NCBI GenBank assembly: GCA_019358975.1
Contig: JAHHIL010000005.1
Location: 1 to 64,000 of the forward strand
Direction: 5' to 3'
From: Trichocoleus desertorum ATA4-8-CV12
GTDB lineage: Bacteria; Cyanobacteriota; Cyanobacteriia; FACHB-46
DNA: 64,000 nucleotides
Part shown: positions 33,218-44,248 of the stretch, piece after piece
Layout: each line of letters opens with the position of its first letter
How positions within the stretch are numbered: position 1 is the stretch's first letter
The notes under the pieces: generated by a model
Databases searched by the model: none
What the model saw: only the letters and a program-made list of their open reading frames with translations
Told to the model about the DNA's origin: nothing
Made by a program: the position numbers and the translations under genes

Positions 33218-34084
33218 ATGGTGTTATTACAATCTCAAGGTGATGCTCAAGGTCGTTTCAAGCTAACGTTTCTCACTTTTAAGGCCACAAGTTTGGCTAC
33301 AGGAACTGCGGTGCTCTTGGGTAGTGGTTTGCTCGCAGGTATGGCTAGTAGCGCGATCGCTGCCACACCTAGCAGTTCTGGATCAGCATCAGAGGATATT
33401 CAAGTACAAACAGAGCCTGAGAATTCAGAGTCTGCCCCCGCCACGAATCCAACTAGCGGCTCCCCTCAAACTGGCCTAGCAAATAGACCCCGCTTTACTT
33501 GTGAGATGCTCAATGGCCAGTACACGGTGGTTTATCACCCAGAGAGCCGTCCCAGCGAATCCTATCCTTGGGCGACACCCAGCCAACTAGGCGGTGGTTG
33601 GACTCCTCAAGCTCGTTGTCAAGAAATCAGTCGTCGCCTAGAGTTCTACCGTCCTGATGGCCTACAGGAAATGCGAACAGCGGTGGAAAATAACTACAAC
33701 ACAGTTTGTGTTACCACCGAGAAAAATTCAACTTGCCGCATCGTTCTGACAGTCCCGCCGAATCAAGACCCACTGACGACTCGCGATCGCGTCTTTCAAA
33801 ACTTGACGATTGCTGACAGCGGCCAACAAACTCAAGCTGCTAATACGTTTGTAAGTAGCAGTCGTGTAGGCAATAGTCGTGTAGGCGGCAGTAGCCGAGG
33901 GGGTGACAAGTTGGACGAATTGGTTAACTTAGGTGTCTCGCTTCTAGGTGAGCGACAGGAGCGTTCTAGCAACATCAACTTACGACCCTTCCTCGATCCC
34001 GCTGATGGTGGAACAGGCAACAAGCTAGGTCAAGGTATGTCTACTCGCAACAGTCCTCGCCTCAATCCAGCTAATTTTCGTTAG
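33218..34084 (+). CDS. COP23-family exported protein
   Basis: The ATG at 33218, with GAAGGGG upstream, gives 288 residues. A signal peptide is clear (LATGTAVLLGSGLLAGMASSAIA, broken here after the first 20 by the cleavage region AIA-AT). A Ser/Pro/Glu-rich linker follows, then the COP23 domain near 90-215: FTCEMLNGQYTVVYHPESR, ARCQEISRRLEFYR, NTVCVTTEKNSTCRIVLTV. Four Cys in the domain may form two disulfides. COP23 was described as a circadian-oscillating membrane-associated protein of Cyanothece; its function is unknown. The tail is Gly/Ser/Arg-rich with a repeated SSRVGNSRVGGSS pattern. Confidence 0.82.
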   Translation: MVLLQSQGDAQGRFKLTFLTFKATSLATGTAVLLGSGLLAGMASSAIAATPSSSGSASEDIQVQTEPENSESAPATNPTSGSPQTGLANRPRFTCEMLNGQYTVVYHPESRPSESYPWATPSQLGGGWTPQARCQEISRRLEFYRPDGLQEMRTAVENNYNTVCVTTEKNSTCRIVLTVPPNQDPLTTRDRVFQNLTIADSGQQTQAANTFVSSSRVGNSRVGGSSRGGDKLDELVNLGVSLLGERQERSSNINLRPFLDPADGGTGNKLGQGMSTRNSPRLNPANFR

Positions 34085-34478
34085 GTAAAGATTAAAGTAG
34101 GGTGGGTTTTGCAGATTAGTTTTTTTAGCGCCCTGAACAACTAAGCCTACTAAACCTGATTAAATCCACCCTAGAGACTGAAGGCACCTAAAGATTCTGT
34201 CGCTTGCCCTTGCAGGTTTTTGCAAAAGGGACTAGCCAAACGTGGTAGTATCCCTGTTGCCGCCTTGCAAAGAGGCAACAGCATTTTCCTCAGCCGTTAA
34301 TTCTTTGCTATCAACGCATGCGACTATTGATAGTTTAGAGTTATTTTCTTGTTGCACTTCACTTCAGGCTTTCATTTCACGCCTAGGCTGAAAAGTGCAG
34401 CAAGTCACCGCTAAGCCAGTATCCTGAGGACATCAGCGGTAGGGTCTCCTTCAGTCTATTTTTACCTTCTTGGAATCC
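34085..34478. other. Spacer before pyk with several dyads
   Basis: About 390 bases. A long-range 8-bp dyad TAGGGTGG (34098-34105) / CCACCCTA (34166-34173) follows the COP23 gene. A second hairpin lies at 34255-34280. The rest should be the pyk promoter and leader. No gene recognised. Confidence 0.5.
34255..34280 (+). repeat. Hairpin in pyk upstream region
   Basis: TGTTGCC at 34255-34261 pairs with GGCAACA at 34274-34280, with an inner CTT/AAG pair. It lies about 200 bases upstream of the pyk start and could be part of a structured 5' leader, or a weak terminator (GCATTTTCC follows). Confidence 0.45.
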
Positions 34479-36260
34479 ATGCAACTGCGTAACTCTCCGC
34501 GTCGGACAAAGATCGTCGCAACGATTGGCCCCGCTACTAGTAGCCCAGAAGTTCTGCGCGCCCTGATTGAAGCGGGTGCAACTACTCTGCGTCTCAATTT
34601 TTCTCATGGAACGCATGAAGATCATCAACGCAGTATTCGTCTGATTCGGCAAATTTCTTTTGAGCTGAATCAACCTGTCGGAATTTTGCAAGATCTCCAA
34701 GGACCCAAAATTCGGTTAGGGCGGTTTGAAAACGGGCCTATTACGCTCAACCGTGGCGATCGCTTTATCCTGACGAGTCACGCTGTCCCTGGTACGCAAG
34801 AAATCAGTTCTGTGACGTACGAGCCGCTAGCAGAGGAAGTGCCTGAAGGGGCCACTATTTTGCTCGACGATGGCAAAGTGGAAATGCGAGTCGAGCAAGT
34901 AGACCGCGATCGCAAAGAGTTGCATTGCGAAGTGGTAGTAGGTGGCGTCCTGTCCAACAACAAGGGCGTTAACTTTCCAGGGGTCTATCTGTCGATTAAG
35001 GCGTTGACCGACAAAGATCGCAAAGACCTCACGTTTGGTCTCGACCAAGGCGTTGATTGGGTAGCCCTCAGTTTTGTCCGCAATCCCCAGGATGTGCTGG
35101 AGATCAAAGAATTGATTTCCAATGCGGGTAAGCAAGTCCCGGTAATTGCCAAGATTGAAAAGCACGAAGCCATTGAGCAGATGGAGGATGTGCTTTGCCT
35201 CTGTGATGGCGTCATGGTAGCGCGGGGTGATTTGGGCGTAGAGCTACCCGCTGAGGATGTCCCCATTTTGCAAAAGCGATTGATCGCCACAGCTAATCGG
35301 TTAGGCATTCCGGTGATCACCGCTACCCAGATGCTAGACAGCATGGTGAGTAATCCGCGTCCCACCCGTGCTGAGATTTCGGACGTAGCCAACGCCATTC
35401 TGGATGGTACAGATGCCGTTATGTTGTCGAACGAAACCGCAGTTGGTAAGTATGCCATTGAGGCAGTTGCAACAATGGCCCGGATTGCGATTCGTACCGA
35501 GCAAGAGCAGATTCGCCGCAACCTAGAAAGCGACGGGCGATCGATCCCCAATGCCATTAGCCAAGCAGTTGCTCGCATTGCCGAACAGCTAAATGCATCT
35601 GCAATTATGACGCTGACCAAAACGGGAGCCACAGCTCGTAACGTTTCTAAATTTCGGCCTCATACCCCCATTTTGGCAGTGACCCCGCATGTAGATGTGG
35701 CCCGACAGTTGCAACTCGTGTGGGGTGTTAAACCCCTGTTAGTGCTGGACTTGCCTTCTACTGGGCAAACTTTTCAGGCCGCGCTTAACGTCGCTCAAGA
35801 AAAAGAGCTACTCTCTGAAGGTAATTTAGTCGTCATGACTGCTGGCACTTTGCAGGGGGTATCTGGCTCCACCGACTTAATTAAAGTAGAAGTGGTGACA
35901 GCTGTCCTGGGCAAAGGGATCGGCATTGGTCAAGGCTCCGTCAGTGGGCGTGCACGAGTGGCTCATGCGAGTAATGAAGTCAGTAACTTCAATCCGGGCG
36001 ACATTTTAGTCACTTCCTGCACCAGTGTTGATTATGTAGAGATGATTCGTAAAGCCGCTGGCATCATCACTGAAGACGACAGCTTAACTAGCCACGCCGC
36101 AGTGATTGGCTTACGTTTAGGGGTACCTGTGATTGTCGGAGTTAAGAATGCGACCGAAATTATTCGAGATGGCGCAATTTTGACTCTCGATACCCATCGG
36201 GGCTTAGTTTACTCTGGTGCGGTTGGCGCCGCTCAGACTGACTCAGCGATTACGGTTTAA
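34479..36260 (+). CDS. pyk: Pyruvate kinase with C-terminal PEP-mobilising domain
   Basis: Pyruvate kinase makes ATP and pyruvate from phosphoenolpyruvate in glycolysis. The core shows TKIVATIGPATSSPEVLRAL, DLQGPKIRLGRF, AKIEKHEAIEQMEDVL and the signature ITATQMLDSM. After the usual C-domain, residues about 490-590 form a PEP-utilisers mobile domain (GDILVTSCTSVDYVEMIRKA, with the His in LTSHAAVIG). This extended form, about 590 residues, is found in many cyanobacteria and bacilli. The ATG at 34479 is preferred over the TTG at 34470. Confidence 0.96.
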   Translation: MQLRNSPRRTKIVATIGPATSSPEVLRALIEAGATTLRLNFSHGTHEDHQRSIRLIRQISFELNQPVGILQDLQGPKIRLGRFENGPITLNRGDRFILTSHAVPGTQEISSVTYEPLAEEVPEGATILLDDGKVEMRVEQVDRDRKELHCEVVVGGVLSNNKGVNFPGVYLSIKALTDKDRKDLTFGLDQGVDWVALSFVRNPQDVLEIKELISNAGKQVPVIAKIEKHEAIEQMEDVLCLCDGVMVARGDLGVELPAEDVPILQKRLIATANRLGIPVITATQMLDSMVSNPRPTRAEISDVANAILDGTDAVMLSNETAVGKYAIEAVATMARIAIRTEQEQIRRNLESDGRSIPNAISQAVARIAEQLNASAIMTLTKTGATARNVSKFRPHTPILAVTPHVDVARQLQLVWGVKPLLVLDLPSTGQTFQAALNVAQEKELLSEGNLVVMTAGTLQGVSGSTDLIKVEVVTAVLGKGIGIGQGSVSGRARVAHASNEVSNFNPGDILVTSCTSVDYVEMIRKAAGIITEDDSLTSHAAVIGLRLGVPVIVGVKNATEIIRDGAILTLDTHRGLVYSGAVGAAQTDSAITV

Positions 36261-36290
36261 CTGGTTTCAAACCTTTTATCCATAAAGTCA

Positions 36291-36333
36291 AGGCGATCGC
36301 CCTCGATTACTTAGTTAGCAGGAGCGATCGCCT
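36291..36333. repeat. Inverted HIP1 pair between pyk and hydrolase
   Basis: AGGCGATCGC at 36291-36300 pairs exactly with GCGATCGCCT at 36324-36333 over a 23-base loop. It lies between two convergent genes and may act as a transcript end, although no T run follows. Confidence 0.55.
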
Positions 36334-36337
36334 GAGC

Positions 36338-37174
36338 CTATTTGGATACTGCCTCTGAAGTTTGAACCAGCTGAGCAAATGCCTGCAAGTGCTTAGCATA
36401 GCTAGGACCCGCTACATCTATTAAGTCGTCATGGTTAGCATTCTCGACCCAAATGCCTTGCTTGGGCGAGTTAGCCGCCTGAAAAAGCTGCTCCCCATGC
36501 TGAAACGGAATAATTTCATCAGCAGTTCCATGCATAACCAGGACTGGGCAGTGTATCTGCCTTATCTTGGTGATGTTAGCCAGTTTGTCAAACGGGACAA
36601 TAGGAATATGGGCGACCACGCGGAAGGCTGTGACAAAAGAGCTTTCCACAATTAAGCCAGCGACAGGTTTACGAGCCGCTAAGTCAACGGCAACGCCACC
36701 CCCCACCGATCGCCCTAAAGCAATAATGCGGTTGGCTGGAACTTTGAGAGTTTGGCTGAGATAGGTATAGGCGGCATCAGCGTCTTGGTAGGCATGCTGC
36801 TCAGAAGGCTGACCTTGGCTAGTGCCATAGCCTCGGTAATCGTAAGCAAACACGGCAAAACCAGCCTCATGAATTGTGGTGAGTGCCGCTTCAATGTCCC
36901 CCAAATCTTCAGCGTTACCATGACTGTAGAGAATGGTATAGCGTGCCTGAGAATTGGGTAGGTAAGTTGCTGAAATGAGGGCACCATCTGCTGTTCTGAG
37001 TTTGAGTATGGCCTCTGTGTCTTGATAAGTAGCGGGTTGCGGCTGAAAGATCTGTCGGTCAGTCAAGAAGAAAGCGTAAAAGCACAGAACTATATAGATC
37101 AACAGGGCAGAGCGTACGAACCGCTTGGCTGAAAAATCACCCAAGACCAGCCGTTTGAGTGTTTTTGACTTCAT
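36338..37174 (-). CDS. Membrane-anchored alpha/beta hydrolase (ABHD13/17-like)
   Basis: The protein has one N-terminal membrane helix (RSALLIYIVLCFYAFFL, about 21-38), then an alpha/beta hydrolase domain: ILYSHGNAEDLGD (oxyanion region), FAYDYRGYGTSQG, nucleophile elbow GRSVGGG, HGTADEIIPF with the catalytic Asp, and ENANHDDL with the His. The triad is complete. Relatives include serine hydrolases of the BEM46/ABHD13 type. The substrate is unknown. It is convergent with pyk. Confidence 0.85.
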   Translation of the reverse strand: MKSKTLKRLVLGDFSAKRFVRSALLIYIVLCFYAFFLTDRQIFQPQPATYQDTEAILKLRTADGALISATYLPNSQARYTILYSHGNAEDLGDIEAALTTIHEAGFAVFAYDYRGYGTSQGQPSEQHAYQDADAAYTYLSQTLKVPANRIIALGRSVGGGVAVDLAARKPVAGLIVESSFVTAFRVVAHIPIVPFDKLANITKIRQIHCPVLVMHGTADEIIPFQHGEQLFQAANSPKQGIWVENANHDDLIDVAGPSYAKHLQAFAQLVQTSEAVSK

Positions 37175-37320
37175 TGAGGACTAGCGTGGAGAGAGGCAAG
37201 GCGGTAAGACCCGCAAGAATACTTCCTACTATGCCCAAATAGGCTACAAGACATTGTCAGAACCGACTAAATCTTGCAAGCTTATTGGAAGTGTAGTGAC
37301 TTATCCGGTGAGGAATTGGT

Positions 37321-37710
37321 ATGGCCTTTGAATATCCCAATGATCTAAAGTACCTAGACAGCCATGAGTACGTGCGCTTAGATGGCGATATCGCTACGAT
37401 TGGTATTAGTGCCTTTGCCGTCGATCAACTGGGTGACATTGTATTTCTAGAGCTACCTGAGATTGGTGACAAGCTAGTCAAAGGAGAGACCTTTGGTACG
37501 GTTGAGTCAGTCAAGGCTGTTGAAGATCTCAATGCTCCAGTGACAGGGACTGTAATTGAGCGCAATACAGCAATGGTGGATGCGCCGGAACAAGTAGCAG
37601 AAGATCCTTATGGAGAAGGGTGGCTGCTCAAGCTCCGTGTTGACGACTCTGATGAATTAGACGAAGCCCTTTCGGCGGAAGAATATCGCCAACAGGTCGA
37701 AGGCGAATAA
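37321..37710 (+). CDS. gcvH: Glycine cleavage system H protein
   Basis: GcvH carries the lipoyl arm that shuttles the aminomethyl group between the P, T and L proteins of the glycine decarboxylase complex, a photorespiratory enzyme in cyanobacteria. The lipoylated Lys is in ESVKAVEDL (Lys65). Length of 129 residues is normal. GTGAGGAATTGGT before the ATG supplies the ribosome-binding site. It precedes gcvP by 153 bases in the same direction. gcvT is not in the window. Confidence 0.97.
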   Translation: MAFEYPNDLKYLDSHEYVRLDGDIATIGISAFAVDQLGDIVFLELPEIGDKLVKGETFGTVESVKAVEDLNAPVTGTVIERNTAMVDAPEQVAEDPYGEGWLLKLRVDDSDELDEALSAEEYRQQVEGE

Positions 37711-37863
37711 TTTCCAGAAGGCCCCTGAAGGCTTGGAGGAAGCGATCGCCAAGTAGCAGCAGTTAACTGCATTAGGTTGCGCAAAATAACTGAGCAAAAT
37801 ATCAAAGACGCAAGCGTATTCTGGTGAAATCAGGGTCAACTATCCATTGCAAATTGTTGCAAA

Positions 37864-40800
37864 ATGGTCAGAAATGACCTTCTTGTGTCCCTAAGTTCCA
37901 TGCCAGAGTCTTTCATGTCCGAGCCTTCTACCTACGAGCAAGGTGCAACTGGATTGAGCCATTCTAAATCTGACCCCCTAGCAGCGATCGAACCCGTGAC
38001 TTCTTCTAAAGCAACCGTGAATGGATCTGATTTGCCAAGAACCAACGGTGGTGCTCATGGTGTTCAGCCAACCCAAACCCAAAGGGGGCTTACCCTAACA
38101 GACGAATTTGCAGACCGCCATCTTGGCCCTAGTGGGGCGGAAGTGGATCAAATGCTTTCCGAGTTAGGTTTTTCTAGCTTAGAAGCTCTCATTGACAAAG
38201 CTGTGCCCCCAGGAATTCGGCTCCAGCAACCGCTACAACTGGAGGAGGGGCGTAGTGAATATGAATTGCTGCAAGAGCTAAAAGCGATCGCCTGCCAAAA
38301 CCAGGTGTTTCGGTCTTTTATTGGCATGGGCTACTACGCCTGCATCACGCCACCTGTGATTCAGCGCAACATTTTGGAAAATCCTGGTTGGTATACTCAG
38401 TACACTCCTTACCAACCTGAAATTGCTCAAGGTCGCTTGGAAGCTCTGCTCAACTTCCAGACGATGGTGATTGACTTGACAGGCATGGAAATTGCTAATG
38501 CTTCACTGCTGGATGAAGGCACCGCAGCGGCAGAAGCGATGGGCATGAGCTACGGGCTAGCGAAGGGGGATGAAAAAACTTTTTGGGTATCAGATGCCTG
38601 CCATCCTCAAACTATTGAAGTCGTAAAGACACGGGCACGGGCACTAGGGATTGAAGTCTTGGTAGGCGACCATCAAACCTTTGCCTTCGATCAGCCGATC
38701 TTTGGGGCACTTCTGCAATACCCCGCCACCGATGGAGCCATCTACGATTACCAAGACTTTATTCAGCGCGCCCACCAAGCCAAAGCGCTAGTGACAGTCG
38801 CAGCGGATCTCTTGAGCTTGACCCTACTCAAGCCCCCAGGAGAGTTTGGAGCAGATATTGTGGTAGGTAGCACCCAACGCTTTGGTGTGCCTCTGGGTTA
38901 TGGCGGACCCCACGCCGCTTACTTCGCTACCAAAGACACTTATAAGCGGCAAATTCCTGGACGTTTGGTAGGTGTTTCTAAAGATGCTCAAGGTCAGCCT
39001 GCTTTACGCTTAGCGCTACAAACCCGAGAGCAGCATATCCGTCGTGACAAAGCGACCAGCAATATCTGTACGGCCCAAGTTCTCCTGGCAGTCATTGCTA
39101 GTATGTACGCTGTTTATCACGGCCCAACGGGCTTACAGCGCATTGCTCAGCGTATTCATCGCTTAACCGTTACTCTGGCAGAAGGATTGAGTCGGTTAGG
39201 GTACAAACTTGGTTCAGCGCCTTACTTTGATACCTTGCGGGTGGATGTAGGCGAAAAGCGAGCCACGGATATTGTGGAGCGAGGCATTGCGCATCAAATG
39301 AATTTGCGTCTGATTGATGCCCACACCATCGGCATCTCCTTAGACGAAACCACCTCTGCTGATGATTTGCTGGCGCTGTTCAAAGTTTTTGCTGGAAACC
39401 ACACTCCTCCCTTCATCCCCGAAGAATTGGCAACAGAAGTAGATGCTGAGTTCAGCGATCGCTTTGCGCGTACCAGTGCTTACCTCACCCACCCAGTTTT
39501 CAGCCAACACCACTCGGAAACGGAGCTACTGCGCTACCTCTATCGCTTGCAGTCCAAGGATTTGTCGCTGACCACAGCCATGATTCCCCTCGGCTCCTGC
39601 ACGATGAAGCTGAATGCCACGGCAGAAATGATTCCTGTCACTTGGCCTGAGTTTGGGCAGATTCATCCTTTTGCCCCCCTCGACCAAACCCAGGGTTATC
39701 AAACTCTTTTTCAACAGTTAGAGCAGTGGTTGGCCGAAATTACAGGCTTTGCAGGGATTTCGCTGCAACCTAATGCGGGTTCTCAAGGGGAATATGCAGG
39801 GTTGCTGGTGATTCGCCAGTACCACGAGCAGCGAGGCGATTTCCACCGCCATGTTTGCTTAATTCCACAGTCGGCGCATGGCACCAATCCCGCCAGTGCC
39901 GTGATGGCAGGGATGAAAGTGGTTCCGGTGGCTTGCGATCGCGATGGCAACATCGACGTAGCTGACCTCAAAGCTAAGGCAGAGCAGCACCAAGAAAACT
40001 TAGCCGCGCTCATGGTCACTTATCCCTCGACCCACGGTGTATTTGAAGAACCCATCCGAGAAATTTGTGCGATCGTCCATGCCAACGGCGGGCAGGTTTA
40101 TCTGGATGGAGCCAACATGAACGCTCAAGTGGGGCTTTGCCGTCCCGGTGACTATGGAGCCGATGTTTGTCACCTGAACCTGCACAAAACCTTCTGTATC
40201 CCCCACGGCGGCGGCGGGCCTGGAATGGGGCCGATTGGTGTTATGCCCCATCTGGTGCCTTTCCTGCCAGGTCATGCGATCGTTCCCATTGGCAGCGAGC
40301 AAGGCATTGGAGCGATCGCCTCAGCACCTTGGGGTAGCCCCAGCATCCTACCGATTTCTTGGATGTACATTGCCTTGATGGGCGGCACTGGCCTGACTAA
40401 AGCGACCCAAGTTGCCATTCTCAATGCCAACTACATTGCTAAGCGGCTAGAAACCTACTACCCAGTTCTGTACAAAGCTAAGAATGGCTTAGTCGCCCAC
40501 GAGTGCATTTTGGATTTGCGTCAGTTCAAGAAAACGGCTGACATCGAAGTCGATGACATTGCCAAGCGCTTGATCGACTATGGTTTCCACCCTCCCACTG
40601 TTTCTTGGCCTGTTCCCGGCACGATCATGGTGGAGCCAACCGAGAGTGAGTCGAAGCCAGAACTCGATCGCTTCTGTGATGCCATGATTGCGATCCGAGC
40701 CGAAATTGCTGAAATCGAAGCGGGTCAGGTTGATCGGCAAAACAACCTGCTGAAAAATGCCCCCCATACAGCAGCGGCTTTAATGGCGACAGAATGGGAC

Positions 40801-40947
40801 AAACCTTATGTTCGTGAACGAGGAGCTTACCCCACCCCTTGGACTCGCGAAAACAAGTTTTGGCCCGCAGTCGCCCGGATTGATAATGCCTACGGCGATC
40901 GCAACTTGGTTTGCTCTTGCTTACCGATGGATGCCTATACGAGTTAG
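37864..40947 (+). CDS. gcvP: Glycine dehydrogenase (decarboxylating), P protein
   Basis: GcvP is the PLP enzyme that decarboxylates glycine and passes the methylamine to lipoyl-GcvH. The full-length single-chain form is present. [17 protein letters not shown] opens the conserved part at about residue 82, and the PLP Lys is in [15 protein letters not shown] (Lys775 from the first ATG). The first 75 or so residues are a poorly conserved Ser/Thr/Gly-rich extension. The true start may be the ATG at 37903 (MPESF) or 37918 (MSEPS). It follows gcvH. No glycine riboswitch is visible upstream of the pair. Confidence 0.96.
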   Translation: MVRNDLLVSLSSMPESFMSEPSTYEQGATGLSHSKSDPLAAIEPVTSSKATVNGSDLPRTNGGAHGVQPTQTQRGLTLTDEFADRHLGPSGAEVDQMLSELGFSSLEALIDKAVPPGIRLQQPLQLEEGRSEYELLQELKAIACQNQVFRSFIGMGYYACITPPVIQRNILENPGWYTQYTPYQPEIAQGRLEALLNFQTMVIDLTGMEIANASLLDEGTAAAEAMGMSYGLAKGDEKTFWVSDACHPQTIEVVKTRARALGIEVLVGDHQTFAFDQPIFGALLQYPATDGAIYDYQDFIQRAHQAKALVTVAADLLSLTLLKPPGEFGADIVVGSTQRFGVPLGYGGPHAAYFATKDTYKRQIPGRLVGVSKDAQGQPALRLALQTREQHIRRDKATSNICTAQVLLAVIASMYAVYHGPTGLQRIAQRIHRLTVTLAEGLSRLGYKLGSAPYFDTLRVDVGEKRATDIVERGIAHQMNLRLIDAHTIGISLDETTSADDLLALFKVFAGNHTPPFIPEELATEVDAEFSDRFARTSAYLTHPVFSQHHSETELLRYLYRLQSKDLSLTTAMIPLGSCTMKLNATAEMIPVTWPEFGQIHPFAPLDQTQGYQTLFQQLEQWLAEITGFAGISLQPNAGSQGEYAGLLVIRQYHEQRGDFHRHVCLIPQSAHGTNPASAVMAGMKVVPVACDRDGNIDVADLKAKAEQHQENLAALMVTYPSTHGVFEEPIREICAIVHANGGQVYLDGANMNAQVGLCRPGDYGADVCHLNLHKTFCIPHGGGGPGMGPIGVMPHLVPFLPGHAIVPIGSEQGIGAIASAPWGSPSILPISWMYIALMGGTGLTKATQVAILNANYIAKRLETYYPVLYKAKNGLVAHECILDLRQFKKTADIEVDDIAKRLIDYGFHPPTVSWPVPGTIMVEPTESESKPELDRFCDAMIAIRAEIAEIEAGQVDRQNNLLKNAPHTAAALMATEWDKPYVRERGAYPTPWTRENKFWPAVARIDNAYGDRNLVCSCLPMDAYTS

Positions 40948-42882
<1,935 letters not shown>

Positions 42883-42923
42883 TCTCCAGACTAAAATACT
42901 TTCAATCCTAATGAGGAGTGCTC

Positions 42924-43136
42924 GTGGGGTACTGGGTCAAAATTAATTACGAGAGGAACGTTTATGTAGTTGATCTGGAACGTGTTAGTGCCTTTGCTTT
43001 TACCCCCAATGGTAGGTTGTCTTTTTACTTGCCAGAGGGGGGAACCCATATGATTTTGAATCAGCAAGGCCACCCCGAAGCCTTTCAGCAAGTCATGGAC
43101 TACGTAGAAAAATCTACCGGGCACACCTTACCTTGA
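42924..43136 (+). CDS. Small conserved cyanobacterial protein
   Basis: The GTG at 42924 has AGGAG five bases upstream and gives a 70-residue protein; the GTG at 42918 lies inside that AGGAG. The sequence is predicted to be mostly beta strand (NVYVVDLERVSAFAFTPNGR, LSFYLPEGGTHMIL) and then a helix (PEAFQQVMDYVEKSTG). No motif for catalysis or metal binding is visible. It follows pyrG closely and ends two bases before the convergent ROK gene. I do not know a function. Confidence 0.7.
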   Translation: MGYWVKINYERNVYVVDLERVSAFAFTPNGRLSFYLPEGGTHMILNQQGHPEAFQQVMDYVEKSTGHTLP

Positions 43137-43137
43137 T

Positions 43138-44127
43138 TTAGCAGTTAGCATCTATTAACTGCCAGGCTAACTTTGCGGCCCCGACCATTCCGGCGCGATT
43201 TCCTAACTGAGCTTTTAATAGCTGCAAGCTGGTGCGAGAACTCGGTAAGACGCGTCGCTGAATTTCTGTTTGCACGGCTGGCAAGAAGAACTCAGCGCTA
43301 GCACTAATTCCTCCACCAATCACGACTGCTTCGGGCGCTAAAACATAGATGAGGCTGGTCAAGCCCGCTCCCAAATCTCGGCCATATTCTTGCCAAAACG
43401 CTAAAGCATCGCGATCGCCTGCTTGTGCCTTCAGACCCATCTCCAGAGGTTCTAACCCAGTACGCCGACGAATTGCTTGCACCGAGGCATGTTGCTCCAA
43501 AGAACCATGATTGCCACTGTTACAGGCTGGGCCATCTGGCTTTAAGGTAATCAAGCCCAGCTCACCCGCCGCCCCATCTTGTCCTGTAAACAGTTGGCCG
43601 TTGAGAATAATTGCTCCGCCAACTCCTGTACCCAAAGTTAGTAAAATCAGATTTCGAAATTCTCGGCCTGCGCCTAACCAAGTTTCTCCCAAGCCAGCAC
43701 AATTCGCATCATTGGCAACTACCGTAGGCCGCCCAGTTTTCGCTTCTAGCCAATCTGCTACTGGAATATTTTGCCATCCAGGTAAATTAATGGCGATTCT
43801 AGCAATGCGACCTTGGCGATCGGCGGGGCCTGGCGTTCCGACTCCAATGGCCAAGCTGGTCTGGTCTGGATCAAGCTGGGCGATCGCATCAACCATTGCC
43901 GCTAAAACTGCTTCTGGATAAGCAGGTTGTGGCGTTGGGACAGTCATAGCTTGTAGGCAAGTACCATCCTGACTAAAGCGACCTAGTTTAATCGCTGAGC
44001 CACCTAAGTCAATACCTAAGACCTGAGGTGTTTGGTTTGGTTGGGCTGAAACATCGGGCGTTGTCCCCATACTTCCAATGATGCGGTAATTGAAAAGATG
44101 ACGGTCTACAATCCTACCAAGGATCAT
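43138..44127 (-). CDS. ROK-family sugar kinase, degenerate zinc site
   Basis: The family ATP-binding segments are present: VLGIDLGGSAIKLGRF, and the catalytic region ANDANCAGLGETWLGAG with its Asp, then LTLGTGVGGAIILNGQ. ROK glucokinases normally bind zinc through His and CxCGxxGC-type Cys. Here the segment reads CNSGNHGSLEQHAS, so only the first Cys remains. It probably phosphorylates glucose or a related hexose. The ATG at 44127 has GGTGGAG 8 bases upstream; an ATG at 44070 (MGTTPDV) is the alternative. It is convergent with the small pyrG-linked gene. Confidence 0.83.
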   Translation of the reverse strand: MILGRIVDRHLFNYRIIGSMGTTPDVSAQPNQTPQVLGIDLGGSAIKLGRFSQDGTCLQAMTVPTPQPAYPEAVLAAMVDAIAQLDPDQTSLAIGVGTPGPADRQGRIARIAINLPGWQNIPVADWLEAKTGRPTVVANDANCAGLGETWLGAGREFRNLILLTLGTGVGGAIILNGQLFTGQDGAAGELGLITLKPDGPACNSGNHGSLEQHASVQAIRRRTGLEPLEMGLKAQAGDRDALAFWQEYGRDLGAGLTSLIYVLAPEAVVIGGGISASAEFFLPAVQTEIQRRVLPSSRTSLQLLKAQLGNRAGMVGAAKLAWQLIDANC

Positions 44128-44248
44128 CGTAGTGCTCCACCTATACGCGAAACGGTTAGGGGGTGGTGAGGCGATGTGCGACTAAAGGAAGCAATCCAGA
44201 GAACTGTACCTACGAAATATAAGCTTTGCTGTAGGCTAGACTAGAGTC

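Noticed and set aside
34985-35632. A 215-codon frame opposite to pyk
   Set aside because: Its Ser/Arg-rich composition is what the antisense of a conserved gene gives; pyruvate kinase on the other strand is certain.
37175-37320. Glycine riboswitch before gcvH
   Set aside because: The short leader does not show the paired conserved cores of a glycine riboswitch.
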